DNA of 64,000 nt from assembly GCA_937146645.1 (NCBI GenBank), contig CAKZRQ010000030.1:1-64000 (forward strand). The letters are read 5' to 3'. The notes beneath the pieces were generated by a model. That model did no database searches, was not told the origin of the DNA, and saw nothing but the letters and a program-made list of their open reading frames with translations. Positions 8,263-16,890 of this stretch are shown here, piece after piece. Position numbers and translations under genes: made by a program. The DNA comes from an uncultured Cyclobacteriaceae bacterium. GTDB taxonomy: Bacteria; Bacteroidota; Bacteroidia; Cytophagales; Cyclobacteriaceae. The stretch's first letter is position 1. Each line of letters starts with the position of its first letter.

Positions 8263-8265
8263 TTG

Positions 8266-9336
8266 ATGAAATTAAAGGACTGGTTTTGGGCGATTTTGGG
8301 ATTGATATTCCTTGGGATTCGCTACTTGGCCAGTTTATTCCCAGAAGTAACCGATAGGATTTATTCCGAAGGAATTTTCCTTTGGATTAGACAAATTATA
8401 GATCAGACGCTTGGAAGGCTTCCTTTTCCAAGCGTCTATTTTTTTTGGATCTCAGTAATTCTGGTTCTGATTTACTTTATCCGGCAGCTCGGAACGAGGA
8501 GCACGCTCAGGCATAAATTGGGTTATACTTTCCGAGCGACTCTAAATGGTACTGGGGCCTTGGTTTTCTTTTTTTTGGTTCTTTGGGGTTTTAATTATCA
8601 ACGAGTGCCAGTAGTAGAGAAACTGGGTTTGGATATTCGTCCACTTGAATTGGAAGAGGTGAAGGAAGAGCTCCTGGAAACCGAAAGTGAGCTCAATCGA
8701 CTTCGGGCAATGATCAAGAGTGATACAACGGCCATTGATGATCCCTGGGACTATCCAGAGCTTGAAGCAGATGTAAGGAAAGAACTTGAAAATCAACTAC
8801 ATCTTTTAGAATTGATCTACGCTGGGAGACCAAGAACCAAGCAATTTCCGCCAACGGGTCTGATGAGAAGATTAGGAATTCTAGGGATCTATTGGCCTTT
8901 TACTGGTGAAAGTTATATTGATGCAGCGCTTCATCCACTTGAAAAGCCATTTACGATAGCGCACGAATTATCTCACAGCGTTGGTGTGACGGATGAAGGC
9001 GAAGCAAACTTCGTAGCCTGGGTAGTAGGTTCGGAAAGCGATAACGTCTATTTGAATTATGCTTCTCAGCTGAGACTAATTCTATACCTTATGCGAGATT
9101 TTTCCAGAATGGATTCTGAGGGATATTCCGATTGGGTTAAAGATTTGAACCGAGGAATAGTTAATGACATTCTTTCAATTCGAGCGAATGCTGACAAGTA
9201 TCCGCCAATCGCATTAGAATTCAGCCGAGCTGCAAACAATGTCTTTCTCAAAACCCAAGGAGTCAAGGAAGGAGTGAAAAGCTATCAGCAAATGCCCATT
9301 TTGGTTTATGCCTGGAAAAGCCGGAATTCTCAGTGA
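8266..9336 (+). CDS. DUF3810 membrane protein with HExxH motif
   Basis: A 356-residue protein with three predicted N-terminal membrane helices (about 7-25, 56-73, 95-110) and a large soluble domain. The soluble part carries HELSH at 233-237 and a glutamate-rich DEGEANFVAW at 243-252, so H233, H237 and E246 could be a zinc site of a gluzincin-type peptidase. DUF3810 is a Bacteroidota family with no assigned function that I know of; the peptidase reading is inference from the motif. ATG at 8266 was chosen over TTG at 8263. Its 3' end overlaps the convergent lipoprotein gene by 7 bp. Confidence 0.8.
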   Translation: MKLKDWFWAILGLIFLGIRYLASLFPEVTDRIYSEGIFLWIRQIIDQTLGRLPFPSVYFFWISVILVLIYFIRQLGTRSTLRHKLGYTFRATLNGTGALVFFFLVLWGFNYQRVPVVEKLGLDIRPLELEEVKEELLETESELNRLRAMIKSDTTAIDDPWDYPELEADVRKELENQLHLLELIYAGRPRTKQFPPTGLMRRLGILGIYWPFTGESYIDAALHPLEKPFTIAHELSHSVGVTDEGEANFVAWVVGSESDNVYLNYASQLRLILYLMRDFSRMDSEGYSDWVKDLNRGIVNDILSIRANADKYPPIALEFSRAANNVFLKTQGVKEGVKSYQQMPILVYAWKSRNSQ

Positions 9337-10334
9337 CCGAAGACAGAGTCTTCGATTTCGAATACCCGATCGAGCTCTAGTTTTCGACCGTTCTCTCGTT
9401 CAACTAGTTTATATTGGATTTGTCTCGTCAAACCACTTCTTACCCATTCGCCATTTTCCTCTTCGAAAATCGGAAATCTGGCAATGATAGAAGTCTCTAC
9501 AATAGCCCATTCTTCTAAACCTTGAAATCCTGTTGTGAACTCTTCAGGGAAAGAAGGTATGGCCACTTCGCTAATCGATTTATTATTGTTCCCTGAAAAG
9601 ATTTTTAAATAGTTTTCAACCGACTCTCCAAAGCGGGTGAAAAAAAGAATAAGCTCTGGTGATCCATCGCTATTTAAATCCTCAACTTCACTTTCCATTA
9701 AAGTCCCTACAGTCTCAAACTGAATTAGACCATTGGTTTCTTCCAAGCCTGATGGAGTAATTATTACCTCTGAGTTTGGATTCTGCTCAGTAGCCTTTAT
9801 TTCAAAGTTAATTCCCTGGAGACTATTTGATTTTTCAATGGAGAAAGCCTTTAGCTGCGTTTCATCTAATGGCTCAGAGAGCTTTTTGTAAGTATAACCC
9901 GAAAGCGAGGCTCCCCCTCCACAGAAAAAGCTGAGAACACCGTCCTCTTCCGGATTAGTAGCTGTAATGGTGAGAATATTGTTATCCAACTTAATTAGGA
10001 TCTCTTCCTCCATAGCATAGGTGAAAAGAGTGTTCTCATCCTTAATTTGCACCGAAGTGCTCCAGGTACAAGAGGGCCTTTTTCTATCTGCTCTTGAACT
10101 TATTTCAAGTTTTAGTAGGTCATCATTAGGCTTAGAAATCCTTGCCACTATCCAATCTGAACCTTGCGATCTGGAATCGTAAGATTCTGTCACATAATCT
10201 CCGACAAAATTTTCAGAGACTGATACTTTAGCCTCCTGTGGCGACTGAGTTGTTTCTTTATCATTAGGATTTTGACAGGAGAACATTGCCTGAAGGTAAA
10301 GCCCTAAAAGCATTAATTGCGAAAGCTTCTTCAT
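9330..10334 (-). CDS. hypothetical lipoprotein with a calcium-type DxNxDG motif
   Basis: A 334-residue putative lipoprotein: signal MKKLSQLMLLGLYLQAMFSC with C20 as the likely lipidation site, then an acidic linker. The body is beta-rich. Around residues 217-228, VEDLNSDGSPELILFF resembles the Ca-binding loop of VCBS/FG-GAP repeats (DxNxDGxxE), but I see only one copy, so a full propeller is not supported. Function unknown. It follows the EamA transporter gene on the same strand with a 15 bp gap, so it is likely co-transcribed. The 3' end overlaps the DUF3810 gene. Confidence 0.72.
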   Translation of the reverse strand: MKKLSQLMLLGLYLQAMFSCQNPNDKETTQSPQEAKVSVSENFVGDYVTESYDSRSQGSDWIVARISKPNDDLLKLEISSRADRKRPSCTWSTSVQIKDENTLFTYAMEEEILIKLDNNILTITATNPEEDGVLSFFCGGGASLSGYTYKKLSEPLDETQLKAFSIEKSNSLQGINFEIKATEQNPNSEVIITPSGLEETNGLIQFETVGTLMESEVEDLNSDGSPELILFFTRFGESVENYLKIFSGNNNKSISEVAIPSFPEEFTTGFQGLEEWAIVETSIIARFPIFEEENGEWVRSGLTRQIQYKLVERENGRKLELDRVFEIEDSVFGH

Positions 10335-10349
10335 AAAGAAAAATTACAC

Positions 10350-11249
10350 TTACCGCCTTCTATTTCCAATCCAAACCCCAAAAATTACAGCTGCAATACC
10401 GATGTAGTGACCGATGAGAAGGGTTTCACCATCCCAGACTCCCCAGAAAATTGCAACGATTGGAATCAGGTAAGTGACAGAGCTAGCAAAAACAGGGGTC
10501 GCAGATTTTACCAGTCGATTAAAGAAAATGAGGGCTATGGCAGTTCCGAAAATCCCAAGGATAGCCACATAAACCAAGGCCAATGGCGCTCCTTCGGCAG
10601 TGACAATCTTATATGAAAATTGGGTTCCGGCCATTAGATAAACCAAAGCCACGGGCAGAACCATGAGTAAAGAAATGGCTGTAATTTCCACTGGCTTTAG
10701 CTCTACGAAGCTGTGCTTGATGATATTTACATTGAATCCATAGCACATGCAGGCTAGAAGCACGAAAAAGGCATAAGCATTGATCTCACTGAAATCACCA
10801 AAACTGTTTCCTTCTTTTACTGACACCAGAATTGTTACGCCAATAAACGCAATGGCAAGTCCAAAAGCATTTTGTCGGGTAATTCGGGACTTAAAAAATA
10901 TCGATCCGATCACCACTACAAAAAGAGGAGTTAAAGCGTTCAGCACGCCGGTAAGCGAACTACTGAGTTGAGTTTGGGCTTTGGCAAAAAGAAAAGCAGG
11001 GATAAAGGAACCGACGAGTCCTACGATAATCAAATTTTGGATTTGCTTCGAGTTTAGTTTTTTGACTCTTGGCAAAGAAAGTGGTAACAGTACGGTTCCT
11101 GCAGCCACAATTCTGAAGGCTCCTAATTCGCCCGGTGAAAAAACATCTAAACCTCTTTTGATCAAAATGAAGGAACTCCCCCAGACGAGCGCCAGGGAAA
11201 TGAGCAGTACCCAGTTTTGAAGGGTATGTTCAGAGTTGGATGGATTCAT
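10350..11249 (-). CDS. EamA/DMT family transporter (RhaT/YdcZ-like exporter)
   Basis: A 299-residue inner-membrane protein with about ten predicted helices arranged as two EamA repeats. The first begins with LLISLALVWGSSFILIKRG; the second begins near FFVLLACMCYGFNVNIIKH. The conserved Trp-Gly-Ser at the N-terminus is typical of drug/metabolite exporters of this superfamily. The substrate cannot be deduced; many family members export amino acids or metabolites. It is downstream of dusB on the same strand with a 72 bp gap and upstream of the lipoprotein gene. Confidence 0.87.
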   Translation of the reverse strand: MNPSNSEHTLQNWVLLISLALVWGSSFILIKRGLDVFSPGELGAFRIVAAGTVLLPLSLPRVKKLNSKQIQNLIIVGLVGSFIPAFLFAKAQTQLSSSLTGVLNALTPLFVVVIGSIFFKSRITRQNAFGLAIAFIGVTILVSVKEGNSFGDFSEINAYAFFVLLACMCYGFNVNIIKHSFVELKPVEITAISLLMVLPVALVYLMAGTQFSYKIVTAEGAPLALVYVAILGIFGTAIALIFFNRLVKSATPVFASSVTYLIPIVAIFWGVWDGETLLIGHYIGIAAVIFGVWIGNRRR

Positions 11250-11321
11250 TTGTGGTGTTATTCAAGGTCGATGACCACAAAAGAAGTGTTTTTAGAAATA
11301 AAATGTTCAAAATTTGCCAGA

Positions 11322-12314
11322 TCAGGCAAACTCGTATCCTGCGAAGACTTCTGCGACCTCGTCAAGAATTTCACAAACCTCTTCATAGGTATCGCTCGTG
11401 ACCATTCTTGTTCTAAATGGTTTGAAGTTTGGCATGCCTCGGAAGTAATTGGTGTAATGTCTTCTCATTTCGAGAATGCCTAATTTTTCACCTTTCCACT
11501 CCACTGAGAAATCCAGATGTTTCTTTGCGACAGCCAATCTTTCTGGGAGTTCTGGTGAGGCTAGTTTTTCACCAGTTTCTAGGAAATGTTTGATTTCATT
11601 AAAAATCCAGGGATAGCCTATGGATGCTCGACCAATCATCATTCCATCCACATTGTACTTGTTCTTGTACTCTTGGGCTTTTTCCGGAGAATCAATATCA
11701 CCATTCCCAAAAACAGGAATGTGTAAACGTGGATTTGCTTTGACCTCATTCAAATAGCTCCAGTCCGCCTCACCCTTGTACATCTGCTTTCGGGTTCTGG
11801 CATGTATGCTGATGGCTTGGATTCCTACATCCTGAAGTCTTTCTGCTACTTCTACAATTCGGATGGTTTCGCTATCCCAACCCAATCTGGTCTTTACCGT
11901 CACAGGAATATTTACAGCTTTGACGATTTCGGCAGTCATGGAAACCATCTTATCAATATCTAGGAGAATTCCCGCTCCAGCTCCTTTACAAGCCACTTTA
12001 TTTACCGGACATCCGTAATTAATATCCAAAATATCAGGCTGAGCTTCCTCTACGATAGCCGCAGCTTCTCGCATGGATTGGATTTCATTTCCGAAGATTT
12101 GAATTCCAATCGGCTTTTCGTAGTCAAAAATATCAAGCTTTTGAACGCTTTTTGCAGCATCCCGGATTAAGCCCTCCGAGCTAATGAATTCGGTATACAT
12201 CAAATCAGCGCCATTTTCCTTGCAAACCGCTCTGAAAGGCGGATCACTCACATCCTCCATTGGGGCAAGTAAAAGGGGATAATCACCAAGCTCTAAGTTT
12301 CCAATCTTTACCAC
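11322..12314 (-). CDS. dusB: tRNA-dihydrouridine synthase (DusB type)
   Basis: FMN enzyme that reduces uridines in the tRNA D-loop; 330 residues, typical length. APMEDVSDPPFR lies at 18-29, the DINYGCPVNKVACKGAGAG signature at 97-115 with catalytic C102, and VKTRLGW, SIHARTRKQMY and FGNGDIDSPE follow in the expected TIM-barrel order. The start is GTG at 12314: no in-frame ATG is nearby, the family starts with MVKIG, and AGGAG lies eight bases upstream, an unusually clear Shine-Dalgarno for this phylum. Its promoter region is shared with the divergent CPBP gene. Confidence 0.93.
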   Translation of the reverse strand: MVKIGNLELGDYPLLLAPMEDVSDPPFRAVCKENGADLMYTEFISSEGLIRDAAKSVQKLDIFDYEKPIGIQIFGNEIQSMREAAAIVEEAQPDILDINYGCPVNKVACKGAGAGILLDIDKMVSMTAEIVKAVNIPVTVKTRLGWDSETIRIVEVAERLQDVGIQAISIHARTRKQMYKGEADWSYLNEVKANPRLHIPVFGNGDIDSPEKAQEYKNKYNVDGMMIGRASIGYPWIFNEIKHFLETGEKLASPELPERLAVAKKHLDFSVEWKGEKLGILEMRRHYTNYFRGMPNFKPFRTRMVTSDTYEEVCEILDEVAEVFAGYEFA

Positions 12315-12319
12315 TTCTT

Positions 12320-12324
12320 CTCCT
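12320..12324 (-). promoter_or_regulatory. Shine-Dalgarno-like site supporting the dusB GTG start
   Basis: On the minus strand AGGAG precedes GAA GAA GTG at the expected spacing. Bacteroidota genes usually have A-rich leaders without such a site, so it helps decide the non-ATG start at 12314. Confidence 0.5.
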
Positions 12325-12331
12325 ATATTTG
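12324..12331 (+). promoter_or_regulatory. putative promoter -7 box for the CPBP-cdsA operon
   Basis: TATATTTG fits TAnnTTTG 20 bases before the ATG at 12351. A good -33 TTG is not visible. It lies within 4 bp of the divergent dusB box. Confidence 0.4.
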
Positions 12332-12334
12332 TGG

Positions 12335-12342
12335 CAAATTTA
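12335..12342 (-). promoter_or_regulatory. putative dusB promoter -7 box
   Basis: TAAATTTG on the minus strand fits TAnnTTTG, 21 bases before the GTG start of dusB. The two divergent boxes are so close that RNA polymerase could occupy only one at a time. Confidence 0.4.
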
Positions 12343-12350
12343 TCGCAAAT

Positions 12351-13307
12351 ATGGAGATTTATAAAACCGAGGCCGAAATAGCTAAAACCAAAAACTGGCT
12401 GCTATCGATGGTAGTCATCATTTTGGTCACTTTCGGTGTTCTGGTTTTGCTTCAGGGATTGGCATTGGCTGTGGTACCATTTTTATTTGGGGCATCCCTT
12501 GATGATATCATTGCCCTTACCAGTGGAGGTGGTCAAAATGTTGAAAATGGAAGAATGGTCCTATTTTTCGTCCAGGCCTTTGGGTCTGGATTAGGATTCG
12601 TGGTAGCTGCATATATCATTGCCAACTTTATTGAAAAAGCAACATTTGACTGGCCTGTTCAGATTTCTAGATTTAATTGGTCAGGGTTTGCATTGGTTCT
12701 CTTAATCACCCTTGGGGGAATGCTTTTCAACTCCATGCTAGTGGATATTAACTCTAAGCTCGTACTTCCTGACTTTCTCGCCGATTTGGAGATATGGATG
12801 ATTGAAATGGAAGAGCAACTCATGGAGATGACTAAATTCATGACAGACTTCGAAACTACAAGCGAGTTTATCATGGGTCTTTTGGTGATTGGTGTGCTGG
12901 CTGGAGTGGGAGAAGAGCTCTTTTTCAGGGGAGTGATCCAAGCCAAATTACATCAATACACAGGTTCCGGACATTTGGGAGTTTGGGTTACGGCTATCAT
13001 TTTCTCCGCTATTCACATGCAGTTTTTTGGCTTCTTACCTAGAATGTTTCTCGGGGCCATGTTTGGATACCTTTACCTCTATTCAGGTTCCCTGATTTAT
13101 CCCATTCTTGCCCATATTTTCAATAATGCCTTTACCGTAGTCATGGTTTATTTGGCAAAGCAAGGTATGGTGGACTTTGATATTGAAGCCACTGACAACG
13201 TATCCTATTGGGCTTCGATGGGTGGCTTTTTAGTACTTTTGGCAGGAATCTATTACTTTAAGAAAACTAACGCTTCCAAGAATGAAGAATTGGGTCAAAG
13301 TCTTTGA
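12351..13307 (+). CDS. CPBP family intramembrane metalloprotease
   Basis: A 318-residue multi-helix membrane protein of the CPBP (CAAX protease/bacteriocin-processing, Rce1-like) family. Catalytic motifs in order: EELFFRG with E188/E189 and R193, H222 in FSAIHMQFFG, and H255/N259 in ILAHIFNN. Family members cleave prenylated or small membrane substrates, or confer self-immunity to peptides, but no prenyl or bacteriocin gene is nearby. It overlaps the next gene by 26 bp. A Met-rich, acidic luminal segment (IEMEEQLMEMTKFMTDF, about 151-167) separates the helical halves. Confidence 0.88.
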   Translation: MEIYKTEAEIAKTKNWLLSMVVIILVTFGVLVLLQGLALAVVPFLFGASLDDIIALTSGGGQNVENGRMVLFFVQAFGSGLGFVVAAYIIANFIEKATFDWPVQISRFNWSGFALVLLITLGGMLFNSMLVDINSKLVLPDFLADLEIWMIEMEEQLMEMTKFMTDFETTSEFIMGLLVIGVLAGVGEELFFRGVIQAKLHQYTGSGHLGVWVTAIIFSAIHMQFFGFLPRMFLGAMFGYLYLYSGSLIYPILAHIFNNAFTVVMVYLAKQGMVDFDIEATDNVSYWASMGGFLVLLAGIYYFKKTNASKNEELGQSL

Positions 13308-13488
13308 GGACGACCAACTGGTGCGGGCGGAAATAGTCAAGGGGGTGTTGATTCAGAATGAAATTCCAGCAGTGGTTTTAAATAAAAAGGAATCTGCCTA
13401 TCAAGTTTTTGGCACTTACGAGGTTCATGTCAATAGAGAAAACGTGCTTAGCGCATCCAATCTAATCAAGAATGAGATCTCGTTTTAA
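13282..13488 (+). CDS. DUF2007-type small protein
   Basis: A 68-residue protein with the pattern of DUF2007 (putative signal-transducing protein): WVKVFEDDQLVRAEIVKGVL, NEIPAVVLNKK, then GTYEVHVNRENVLSASNLI. This is the beta-alpha-beta half-ferredoxin-like layout of a PII-like regulator. It overlaps the CPBP gene by 26 bp at its 5' end and cdsA by 17 bp at its 3' end, so the three proteins are almost certainly made from one message with coupled translation. A regulatory role towards either neighbour is possible but unproven. Confidence 0.82.
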   Translation: MKNWVKVFEDDQLVRAEIVKGVLIQNEIPAVVLNKKESAYQVFGTYEVHVNRENVLSASNLIKNEISF

Positions 13489-14311
13489 CATCAATAATTA
13501 TAGTAACCTTGGTCAGCGTGCTATCACAGCGATAGTGGGCGCCATCATTGTTATTTCAGCGAGCGTCTACTCTGACTGGACTTATTTTTTGGTTTTCGCG
13601 GCTATTCTGGGGTTCTCCCAAATGGAATTTTATAAGCTCACGGGCTTAGATGGAATGTTACCCCTCAAGAGCTTTGGGACCTTTCTTGGTCTGCTGATTT
13701 TTGCCTTGACTTTTATGATTCAGAAGGAGCACCTCCCTATAGAATACCTCTATTTGATTTTCCCAATCACTGCTCTCACCTTCTTTATCAAACTCTATAG
13801 AAAATCTGACAAAAAACCTTTTACAGGTGTGGCATTTACATTGTTAGGATTGTTTTATGTCGCTATTCCATTTTCCCTTTTGAATCTCGCCGTTTTCGCG
13901 GTTGACCAAACATATCATTACGAGATTTTAATTGGTTGCCTTTTGATTCTTTGGGCTAGTGATACGGGAGCTTATTTCGCTGGGACAAAATTTGGTAAGA
14001 CAAAGCTTTTTGAGCGCGTTTCTCCTAAGAAATCATGGGAAGGTTTTCTCGGAGGTGCTTTCGCTGCTGTAACAATTGCCTATGGAGTTTCGAGATATTT
14101 CTCGGTTCTGGATGGATGGAAGTGGATGGTAATTGCTGCAATAATCATCATTGCAGGTACTTACGGAGACCTGATTGAGTCACTTTTTAAGCGATCTATA
14201 GAAATCAAGGATTCTGGGAAAGGCCTTCCAGGACATGGAGGCTTTATGGACAGATTTGATGGACTTTTGCTCTCCGCACCTTTCATCACAGCTTTTTTGA
14301 AAATCTTCTAA
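13472..14311 (+). CDS. cdsA: phosphatidate cytidylyltransferase
   Basis: Makes CDP-diacylglycerol from phosphatidate and CTP at the inner membrane. 279 residues with about eight hydrophobic helices. The C-terminal signature is complete: SLFKRSIEIKDSGKG, then LPGHGGFMDRFD, matching the CDS family pattern S-x-x-K-R-x4-K-D...H-G-G-x-x-D-R-x-D; SWEGFLGG precedes it. The start overlaps DUF2007 by 17 bp. With psd at 15724 this window holds two of the phosphatidylethanolamine pathway steps, separated by the glutamate dehydrogenase gene. Confidence 0.95.
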   Translation: MRSRFNINNYSNLGQRAITAIVGAIIVISASVYSDWTYFLVFAAILGFSQMEFYKLTGLDGMLPLKSFGTFLGLLIFALTFMIQKEHLPIEYLYLIFPITALTFFIKLYRKSDKKPFTGVAFTLLGLFYVAIPFSLLNLAVFAVDQTYHYEILIGCLLILWASDTGAYFAGTKFGKTKLFERVSPKKSWEGFLGGAFAAVTIAYGVSRYFSVLDGWKWMVIAAIIIIAGTYGDLIESLFKRSIEIKDSGKGLPGHGGFMDRFDGLLLSAPFITAFLKIF

Positions 14312-14379
14312 AAGGGCAACATGGAGAGGGAAAAACTACGTATCATTGCATAGCATTTCACTTTTAAAATAAACCCAAT

Positions 14380-15657
14380 ATGGCTTACATTGAACCGGCC
14401 CCGATAAAGGATAAAGAGAATCCTTTGGAGTCAATGATGGAAAGATTCAATATCGCCGCCGAAAAGCTAGGACTCTCAGATGAGGTCTATAATGTACTGA
14501 AGAATCCGGCAAAGCAGGTGATAGTCTCCCTTCCGATTACCATGGATAATGGAAAGATTCAGGTCTTCGAGGGAATCAGAGTAATTCATTCAAATATTCT
14601 TGGTCCTGCGAAGGGTGGAATTCGTTTTGCCCCGGACGTACACATTGATGAAGTACGAGCTTTAGCAGCCTGGATGACCTGGAAATGTGCAGTAGTAGAT
14701 ATCCCTTATGGTGGAGGTAAAGGTGGTGTGAGGTGTAACCCTAGGGAGATGTCCAAAGGGGAGATAGAGCGATTGATGCGTGCTTATACACTCGCAATGA
14801 TCGATGTCTTCGGACCTGATAAAGATATTCCTGCTCCAGATATGGGCACTGGCCCAAAAGAAATGGCCTGGCTGATGGATGAGTACTCCAAAGCAAACGG
14901 TATGACGGTAAACTCTGTGGTGACCGGCAAGCCTTTGGTATTGGGTGGGTCTCTAGGAAGAACTGAAGCTACTGGACGTGGAGTAATGGTCTCCGCTCTG
15001 GCAGCCATGCAAAAACTAAAAATTAATCCATTCCAGGCTACTTGCGCTGTGCAAGGGTTTGGTAATGTGGGCTCCTGGGCAGCCAGACTGCTGGAAGAAA
15101 GAGGATTGAAAATTGTGGCTGTTTCTGATATTTCTGGGGCTTACTACAATAAGCACGGAATTAATATCATCGAAGCAATTCAATATCGAGAGTCCAATAA
15201 TGGGACCTTGGAAGGCTATGACGGAGCTGATCTGATGGATGACCCTATGGATCTATTACTTCTTGATGTGGATGTGTTAGTACCTGCTGCGGTAGAGGAC
15301 GTAATTACCTCACATAATGTGGATAAAATTAAGGCGAAGCTGATTGTAGAAGGAGCGAATGGGCCTACATCGGCCAAAGCTGATGCGATTATCAATGAAA
15401 AGGGAATTATGGCTGTACCGGATATTTTGGCCAATGCCGGCGGAGTTACCGTGTCCTATTTCGAATGGGTGCAAAATCGTTTGGGATATAAATGGACAGC
15501 GGATCGTGTGAATAGACGTTCAGATCGTATTATGAAGGATGCTTTTGATCATGTTTATACTGCGTCTAAAAAGTATGAGGTTCCGATGCGAATAGCGGCC
15601 TACATTGTGGCAATCGAGAAAGTGGCCATGACCTATACCTATCGAGGGGGCTACTGA
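14380..15657 (+). CDS. glutamate dehydrogenase (Glu/Leu/Phe/Val family)
   Basis: A 425-residue cytoplasmic NAD(P)-dependent dehydrogenase interconverting glutamate and 2-oxoglutarate plus ammonia. Substrate-side motifs: GPAKGGIRFAPDVH, and the catalytic lysine region PYGGGKGGVRCNP. The cofactor domain has LGGSLGRTEATGRGV and the Rossmann GFGNVGSWAA. VEGANGPTSAKAD and NAGGVTVSYFEWVQN are typical of the 420-residue hexameric NAD-type GDHs. It provides the entry of peptide-derived amino acids into the TCA cycle, which fits the peptidases and the sucA-odhB-lpdA genes here. A hairpin terminator follows at 15683. Confidence 0.92.
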   Translation: MAYIEPAPIKDKENPLESMMERFNIAAEKLGLSDEVYNVLKNPAKQVIVSLPITMDNGKIQVFEGIRVIHSNILGPAKGGIRFAPDVHIDEVRALAAWMTWKCAVVDIPYGGGKGGVRCNPREMSKGEIERLMRAYTLAMIDVFGPDKDIPAPDMGTGPKEMAWLMDEYSKANGMTVNSVVTGKPLVLGGSLGRTEATGRGVMVSALAAMQKLKINPFQATCAVQGFGNVGSWAARLLEERGLKIVAVSDISGAYYNKHGINIIEAIQYRESNNGTLEGYDGADLMDDPMDLLLLDVDVLVPAAVEDVITSHNVDKIKAKLIVEGANGPTSAKADAIINEKGIMAVPDILANAGGVTVSYFEWVQNRLGYKWTADRVNRRSDRIMKDAFDHVYTASKKYEVPMRIAAYIVAIEKVAMTYTYRGGY

Positions 15658-15682
15658 TATTTTCAAATTATGTTATTTATCT

Positions 15683-15718
15683 TTGAGGCGTGGATTCATT
15701 CACGCCTCAATTGTTTTT
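15683..15718 (+). terminator. Rho-independent terminator after glutamate dehydrogenase
   Basis: The 10 bp perfect stem ttgaggcgtg (15683-15692)/cacgcctcaa (15701-15710) with an 8-base loop is followed by ttgttttt. It ends five bases before the psd ATG, so psd probably depends on partial read-through or on a promoter overlapping this region (TATCTTTG at 15678-15685 fits a -7 box). Confidence 0.75.
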
Positions 15719-15723
15719 AGCCT

Positions 15724-16386
15724 ATGACTATTCATAAAGAAGGAAGATCTATTCTGATTTGGCTTATGATCATCTTGGTCGGCCTCAATGGTACTCTATA
15801 CTATTTGGTACCTGAATCCGAACTTCTGTTGCAAATTATTTTAGCAGCAAGTATCATCTTCTACTTATTAATTCTTCAGTTTTTCAGGAACCCCAGTATT
15901 GAGCTACCAAATGAAGAAAATGTGGTTTATGCTCCTGCCGATGGCAAAGTAGTGGTGATCGAAGAGACTGAAGAAACAGAGTATCTGAAGGAGAAACGAC
16001 TTCAGATTTCGATTTTTATGTCTCCCATAAATGTCCATGTTAATCGCTCACCCTTAAAAGGAGTAGTCGAATATTTCAAGTACCACCCCGGGAAGTATCT
16101 CGTTGCGTGGCACCCAAAATCGAGTACCGAAAATGAAAGAACCACAATGGTACTTAGAACTGATTCCGGGGTAAAAGTATTGGTCAGACAAATTGCCGGA
16201 GCTCTGGCGAGAAGAATCAAATGGTACGTAGATAAAGACTCAGAACTTGAGCAAGGAGGTGAATTTGGCTTTATAAAATTTGGCTCAAGAGTAGATGTTT
16301 TTCTACCTGTTGGAACGGAGGTTCTGGTGGATATCGACCAGGTGACCAAAGGAGCTCGAACGCCTATTGCAAGGCTAAAAAGCTGA
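15724..16386 (+). CDS. psd: phosphatidylserine decarboxylase
   Basis: Converts phosphatidylserine to phosphatidylethanolamine. A 220-residue short-form (PSD-B-like) enzyme. Two hydrophobic stretches at 9-28 and 36-53 anchor it; then PADGKVVVIEE, FMSPINVHVNRSP, and the pyruvoyl self-cleavage site FGSRVDVF with G187/S188. The short form processes at GS in the same way as the larger enzymes. It sits downstream of cdsA and gdh, and no pssA is visible in the window. It converges on the minus-strand gene ending at 16394. Confidence 0.92.
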   Translation: MTIHKEGRSILIWLMIILVGLNGTLYYLVPESELLLQIILAASIIFYLLILQFFRNPSIELPNEENVVYAPADGKVVVIEETEETEYLKEKRLQISIFMSPINVHVNRSPLKGVVEYFKYHPGKYLVAWHPKSSTENERTTMVLRTDSGVKVLVRQIAGALARRIKWYVDKDSELEQGGEFGFIKFGSRVDVFLPVGTEVLVDIDQVTKGARTPIARLKS

Positions 16387-16393
16387 GAGGATC

Positions 16394-16864
16394 TTAGCTA
16401 GTTTTCAGTTTGTAAATCCAGTATCCTAAACCAACGCTGGATAAAAAGAAAATCAAGCTCGCCCATTCAAATATTCTTCGATCTGAAGTTTTTGAATTTA
16501 AGGCAGTTTTTTGCTCGTCCAGATTTCTTTTCAGGATTTGTACTTCTCTTTCGCAGTCAAAGGCAATGCTTTTATAATCTTCTTTTGATTGGTTTAGCTC
16601 AGCTGCCTCGATGGAACTAAGCAATTTTAGCTCTTCCATGATTTGATTATCCTTAGCGATTATTCTTTCCAGCCAATCATTGGTTTCAATCATGTTTTTC
16701 TTGGTCCGATTTCCGAAAATCCCAGACTTTTTACTTTCTGAATCTTGCCACTCGGAATGTAGGATTTCTCGCTCTTTGAGCAACTTTTCTAGTTTGGCCT
16801 GGCCAAAAGAGAGTGTAGGAAGCATGACCAATAAGAACAAAAAAAGAAGGCGATGAATTTTCAT
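16394..16864 (-). CDS. secreted coiled-coil protein with C-terminal membrane helix, unknown function
   Basis: A 156-residue protein that I do not recognise. Visible: an N-terminal signal (HRLLFLFLLVMLPTLSFGQA), a charged helical region from about 25 to 130 that looks like a coiled coil (EREVQILKRNLDEQKTALN and neighbouring heptads), one hydrophobic helix at about 133-150, and a short basic tail. Topology would place the coil in the periplasm. It is the last gene of the M16-ispF-mnmD run, 26 bp behind mnmD. Nothing indicates its role. Confidence 0.65.
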   Translation of the reverse strand: MKIHRLLFLFLLVMLPTLSFGQAKLEKLLKEREILHSEWQDSESKKSGIFGNRTKKNMIETNDWLERIIAKDNQIMEELKLLSSIEAAELNQSKEDYKSIAFDCEREVQILKRNLDEQKTALNSKTSDRRIFEWASLIFFLSSVGLGYWIYKLKTS

Positions 16865-16890
16865 GCCTTCAGATAATCAAAGCTCATGCC

